Positions 62,118 to 64,000 of a stretch of DNA of 64,000 bases are shown here, piece by piece. The position numbers and the translations under genes are program-made. This DNA comes from Bacillus sonorensis NBRC 101234 = KCTC 13918 (GTDB lineage Bacteria; Bacillota; Bacilli; Bacillales; Bacillaceae): the NCBI RefSeq assembly GCF_001592005.1, contig NZ_BCVZ01000001.1:310001-374000 (forward strand). Direction: 5' to 3'. Positions within the stretch are counted from its first letter, which is position 1. Each line of letters opens with the position of its first letter. Below the pieces are notes generated by a model, which saw nothing but the letters and a program-made list of their open reading frames with translations, had not been told where the DNA came from and searched no databases.

Positions 62118-62698
62118 ATGCAACCCCAGATAATCGACACACTCGACTATATAAAAGGATTCGCATTATGCGCCAATCTTTTATGAATATAGATGTGCCG
62201 GCAATGTTTTTGCTCGGGTTATGGGCGGGAAAACCCGTATATTTGAGAATCTGTCCGTCATTTACACAGTTTGCGGCGGATCGGCATCATTTCGCTCATC
62301 GCCATGCCCGCGGCTATACATTTGCAATACAAATGTCACACCACTGAATATTTTGGCCGGTTGACCGCCCTGCCGGGACTTGTCATGGGAACCCTATATG
62401 TATCGGCCGTCATTTAAATACCGCAGGTGCCGTTTTAAGAAAATGCTAAAGCCCCTTTAATCTATGGGCAGAATGTCTTTAATCAACTATATCGGACAAA
62501 CGCTGATCATGACCGCTTTTCTTCGCCTGGGCAGGAATGTATGGACACATCACCCATGCACAGGCCGTCATCCTTTGCATCTGCACACTGGCCATTCAAG
62601 CTTTCATCAGCACATATTGGCTGAAAGCGTTCAGGATGGGCCCGCTGGAATCGCGACATATCGGAAGCGAACACCGTACATCGCAAAAGGAGGATATC
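62118..62698 (+). pseudogene. decayed DUF418 membrane protein gene
   Basis: A ribosome binding site (GAAAGGAGG) and ATG 62118 start MQPQIIDTLDYIKGFALCAN, a DUF418-type N-terminus, which stops after 23 codons. Further pieces follow in different frames: FLLGLWAGKTRIFENLSVI (frameshift inside, near 62230), GIISLIAMPAAIHLQY up to TLYVSAVI and stop (about 62278-62418), GRMSLINYIGQTLIMTAF (62464), then LFFAWAGMYGHITHAQAV to LKAFRMGPLE (about 62517-62651). Together they follow the order of the intact DUF418 protein encoded at 43101-44330 (GRLSLTNYLMQS; FRIGPFEWLW), with some 130 residues missing after the N-terminus. The last fragment reads in frame into yxdL. Confidence 0.85.
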
Positions 62699-63472
62699 AT
62701 GGATTACATGCTGATCGTGAAAAACATCAATAAAACATATAAAGGACAAGTGTCCCATCAGGCGCTAAAAAATATTTCATTCAATGTCGAGGAAGGTGAA
62801 TTCACGGCGATTATGGGGCCGTCCGGCTCCGGAAAAACGACGCTTCTCAATATCATTTCGACGATTGACCGCCCGGATTCCGGAGACATTTTGATCCGCG
62901 GGGAAGATCCGCATCATTTAAAAAGGGCGAAGCTCGCCCAATTTCGCCGCAAACAGCTCGGATTCGTCTTCCAGGATTTTAATTTGCTGGATACTCTGAC
63001 AATCGGCGAAAATATCATGCTGCCGTTAACGCTTGAGAATGAACGGCCTTCTATTATGGAGGAAAAGCTTCAGGCGATTGCTGAAAGGCTCGGCATCGAG
63101 TCCCTTCTGAATAAACGGACCTTTGAAGTATCCGGGGGACAAAGGCAGCGTGCAGCCATCGCCCGAGCCGTCATTCACAAACCGGCTCTCATCCTTGCCG
63201 ACGAACCGACAGGAAATCTCGATTCCAAGGCCTCAAAAGACGTGATGGAGACGATGCAGCATCTCAACGAAAACGACAATGTCACTACATTGATGGTCAC
63301 ACACGACCCCGTTGCTGCAAGCTATTGCCGGCGCGTCATTTTTATTAAAGACGGAACATTGTTCAATGAAATTCATCGGGGCGCCAATCGCCAAGTGTTT
63401 TACGAAGAGATCCTGAATGTGCTGTCAATGCTGGGAGGAAACGCCAATGACCTTTCTTCAGTTCGCTTATAA
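62699..63472 (+). CDS. yxdL: antimicrobial-peptide ABC transporter ATPase YxdL
   Basis: A 257-residue ATPase of the BceA/MacB type, the exact length of B. subtilis YxdL. Walker A MGPSGSGKTTLL, Q-loop FVFQDFNLLD, signature VSGGQRQRAAIARAV, Walker B ALILADEPTGNLDS and VTHDPVAA. The frame is open back to 62537 through the DUF418 ruin, but AAAGGAGG six bases before ATG 62699 marks the real start. Overlaps yxdM by 26 bases. Confidence 0.92.
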   Translation: MDYMLIVKNINKTYKGQVSHQALKNISFNVEEGEFTAIMGPSGSGKTTLLNIISTIDRPDSGDILIRGEDPHHLKRAKLAQFRRKQLGFVFQDFNLLDTLTIGENIMLPLTLENERPSIMEEKLQAIAERLGIESLLNKRTFEVSGGQRQRAAIARAVIHKPALILADEPTGNLDSKASKDVMETMQHLNENDNVTTLMVTHDPVAASYCRRVIFIKDGTLFNEIHRGANRQVFYEEILNVLSMLGGNANDLSSVRL

Positions 63473-64000
63473 AAATGTGATTCGCAACAAAAGAGCTTAT
63501 CTTGCCTTCTTTTTAAGCAGCGCATTTTCAGTGATGATTTTTTTCACCTTTGCGATGCTATTGTTCCACCCCGCTTTGGAGAAAGGCTATTTAAACAACA
63601 TTGCAAAACGGGGATTAGCTGCAGCTGAATGGATGATTTTCGTATTTTCCATCCTGTTTGTGCTGTACTCGGTCAATGCTTTTCTCAAGTCGAGAAATAA
63701 AGAATTTGGAATTCTGACCATTCAGGGGATTTCGCCAGGCCAATTAAGAAAACTGATTACCGCCGAAAATATCATCATCGGAGTACTTTCGATTGTTTCA
63801 GGCATCATCGGCGGGCTGATCTTTGCAAAAGCCATCTTTACGGCCGGCGCCTACATTCTGGAGATGGATGCTTTGCCGCTGTATCTGCCTTGGAAGGCGC
63901 TTGCTCTGACAGTCGCTTGTTTCCTTTTACTGTTTATACTGCTGTCGCAATTTACGATTTTCTTTATTAAATCAAAAACCGTGATCAAGCTGATCAAAGG
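63447..64000 (+). CDS. yxdM: antimicrobial-peptide ABC transporter permease YxdM, cut by window end
   Basis: From ATG 63447 (GGGAGGAA upstream) the frame is open to the window edge: 184 residues of a BceB-type permease expected to have about 620. Visible are the N-terminal helix (TFLQFAYKNVIRNKRAYLAF, FLSSAFSVMIFFTFAML), a second helix EWMIFVFSILFVLYSVNAFL and the coupling region KSRNKEFGILTIQGISPGQL typical of FtsX-like domains. The large extracellular domain lies beyond the window. Works with YxdL in sensing and resistance to cationic peptides. Confidence 0.9.
   Translation, partial: MTFLQFAYKNVIRNKRAYLAFFLSSAFSVMIFFTFAMLLFHPALEKGYLNNIAKRGLAAAEWMIFVFSILFVLYSVNAFLKSRNKEFGILTIQGISPGQLRKLITAENIIIGVLSIVSGIIGGLIFAKAIFTAGAYILEMDALPLYLPWKALALTVACFLLLFILLSQFTIFFIKSKTVIKLIK

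Noticed and set aside
1..64000. CRISPR arrays, tRNA/rRNA genes, insertion sequences, prophage genes
   Set aside because: No spaced direct repeats, CCA-ended cloverleaf candidates, transposase or phage protein frames were seen on either strand.

Overview
The window reads as chromosome of a Bacillus of the licheniformis/subtilis group. Almost every gene is recognisable as an orthologue of a B. subtilis gene (dltXABCD, sasA, licBCAH-licR, sigY-yxlCDEFG, katX, katA, cydABCD, ywcJ, mleNA, ansR-ansAB, yxdJK-LM). Several operons, however, sit in an order or composition expected of B. licheniformis-type genomes: a PL1 pectate lyase of 341 residues, a second ferrochelatase beside katA with a PerR-like regulator, and a 2-methylcitrate operon with its own GntR regulator. 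No rRNA, tRNA, insertion sequence, prophage or CRISPR array was seen. These assignments rest on recognition of protein and DNA motifs by eye; no database search was run.

Layout. 1-2.5 kb: an MFS/isochorismatase pair and the small alarmone synthetase gene sasA on the minus strand. 2.5-7.2 kb: dltXABCD (D-alanylation of teichoic acids), divergent from sasA, with ECF-type promoters facing both ways; dltE is absent. 7.4-10 kb: branched-chain aminotransferase ilvK and an MFS exporter. 10.2-15.7 kb: the lichenan/beta-glucoside PTS operon licBCAH and its PRD activator licR, with CRE sites. 15.9-20 kb: a tiny ORF, a 3-methyladenine glycosylase, and a three-gene UDP-amino-sugar set (2-epimerase divergent from a 4,6-dehydratase/epimerase and an RmlD-like reductase) without any glycosyltransferase. 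20-24.4 kb: GntR regulator plus mmgDEF (2-methylcitrate cycle) behind a perfect palindromic operator. 24.4-28.6 kb: padR-chrA, an ABC exporter, a rhamnogalacturonan acetylesterase.

28.9-30.2 kb: two tandem secreted proteins of the BslA/YweA (biofilm hydrophobin) family whose hydrophobic-cap loops look replaced by polar and aromatic residues. 30.2-37.5 kb: Bcr/CflA transporter, the complete sigY-yxlCDEFG operon with an autoregulatory-type promoter, an MFS protein, katX. 37.7-40.7 kb: katA, a PerR-like Fur family regulator with unusual DNA-reading and metal-site residues, and a ferrochelatase, behind a perfect Per box. 40.7-44.3 kb: pectate lyase with a perfect CRE and a possible leader peptide, nnrD, a DUF418 membrane protein. 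44.4-52.6 kb: cydABCD with a Rex-like box, fructosamine kinase, and formate/nitrite-type channel ywcJ with a perfect Rex operator. 52.6-60.2 kb: a DUF1259 protein, mleNA, ansR-ansAB, 6-phosphogluconolactonase. 60.3-64 kb: the yxdJK two-component system and yxdLM antimicrobial-peptide ABC module, interrupted by a decayed DUF418 gene.

Themes: cell-envelope stress (dlt, sasA, sigY, yxd), redox and oxygen status (cyd, ywcJ, catalases, PerR-like), plant polysaccharide use under CcpA (lic, pel, acetylesterase), and dicarboxylate/amino-acid catabolism (ans, mle). The best leads for new biology are the BslA-like pair, the PerR-like regulator with its katA-hemH cluster, the orphan UDP-amino-sugar genes and the DUF418 ruin inside the yxd module.
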